Part shown: positions 63,700 through 64,000 of the stretch, piece by piece | Numbering within the stretch: position 1 is the stretch's first letter | How the letters are laid out: every line of letters starts with the position of its first letter | DNA from: Flammeovirga pacifica | GTDB lineage: Bacteria; Bacteroidota; Bacteroidia; Cytophagales; Flammeovirgaceae | Direction: 5' to 3' | DNA length: 64,000 nt | NCBI RefSeq assembly: GCF_000807855.2 | Contig: NZ_JRYR02000001.1 | Coordinates: 1,231,479-1,295,478, forward strand | Notes under the pieces: generated by a model | Told to the model about the DNA's origin: nothing | The model's database searches: none | What the model saw: the letters and a program-made list of their open reading frames with translations, nothing else | Made by a program: the position numbers and the translations under genes

Positions 63700-64000
63700 A
63701 TATCTTTACATAAATAAAGAATAATACAATTTTCATAAATTGAAAATTATATTATTTGGGACAAGAAAAGTATTGCTTTAACACTAGATATATTAGAAAT
63801 AAAGTACTAATAATATCGTTTCGGAGGAATTGACTTTCTTGTTTCTCTTTTCGAGCTAGAACAGTACCCAAGGAAGTTTCATTGTATATCTATCCTGTAT
63901 TTTATGAGTAAAAGCGATAAAAGAGAATCCAAATTTTCTTCAATCCAAAACAATAAAACTATGAATCAAAAGTACAGTGTTGGTATTGATATTTCAAAAT
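63700..64000 (+). mobile_element. Left part of an IS110-family insertion sequence
   Basis: The presence of an IS110-type transposase start at 63961 implies that the preceding 250 or so bases are the element's left end. IS110 elements have a long non-coding left end that, in studied members, encodes the bridge RNA guiding recombination. Here it holds a perfect hairpin aattttca/tgaaaatt (63728-63735 and 63741-63748) and no ORF. The left boundary near 63700 is inferred from the break in repeat D. Confidence 0.55.
63961..64000 (+). CDS. IS110-family transposase (N-terminus only, cut by window edge)
   Basis: Thirteen codons from the ATG at 63961 read M-N-Q-K-Y-S-V-G-I-D-I-S-K. The G-I-D-I-S-K segment is the first part of the RuvC-like DEDD domain of IS110 transposases, with its first catalytic Asp. 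Short, but this start is highly characteristic. The gene continues outside the window. Confidence 0.72.
   Translation, partial: MNQKYSVGIDISK

Overview
The window is AT-rich chromosomal DNA from a member of the Bacteroidota, most likely a marine Cytophagales species of the Flammeovirga type. The family name is an inference. It rests on several gene families confined to this phylum: a DUF4856/imelysin/HTTM/TonB-receptor set, a Porin_10-like barrel, HU-CCDC81-SPOR, golvesin-type amidase, and Rhs cores with the H-Y-Y-P-F-G-M motif. Several promoters fit the Bacteroidota consensus (TTG, 19-21 bases, TAnnTTTG), and no Shine-Dalgarno sequences stand out.

Most of the window (1-58.3 kb) is ordinary core genome. 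From the left it holds dihydroorotase (cut by the window edge), a secreted amidase, a self-standing TetR regulator, and a four-gene iron-type uptake operon with a recognisable promoter. Next come enolase, a HAD phosphatase, and a six-gene envelope cluster (TPR protein, outer-membrane barrel, then HU/SPOR protein, ExbB, ExbD, TonB-like) that could build a dedicated proton-driven trans-envelope motor. After that are hisG-hisD, marC/DUF3347/cysM, gcvT, four tandem tRNA-Leu(CAA) genes, surE, and the glyoxylate shunt (aceB, aceA) with palindromic operators in front. They are followed by a vWA protein overlapping an ABC-F ATPase, an OmpA/PD40 protein with radA, an MBOAT acyltransferase, a Na/Ca exchanger with an MBL hydrolase, and a large secreted protein converging on a WD40-caspase protein that has lost its catalytic cysteine. 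The core part ends with a BrkB-type membrane protein, GNAT, a porin and a NUDIX hydrolase.

The last 5.7 kb (58.3-64 kb) is different: an accessory module of Rhs remnants. On the minus strand it contains a frameshifted Rhs core with a zinc-metallopeptidase tip and a neighbouring putative immunity gene. A second set of tip/immunity-like ORFs and a truncated near-copy of an outer-membrane protein gene lie beside it. Four copies of a roughly 75-base repeat sit at the module boundaries, all in the same orientation. The repeat folds into two hairpins whose stems show compensatory changes between copies. At the right edge the start of an IS110-family transposase appears, and its left end seems to cut the fourth copy. 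This repeat-bounded Rhs array with the IS110 junction is the most unusual part of the window.

No rRNA, CRISPR array or complete transposon was found. All calls come from reading the sequence; no database search was run.
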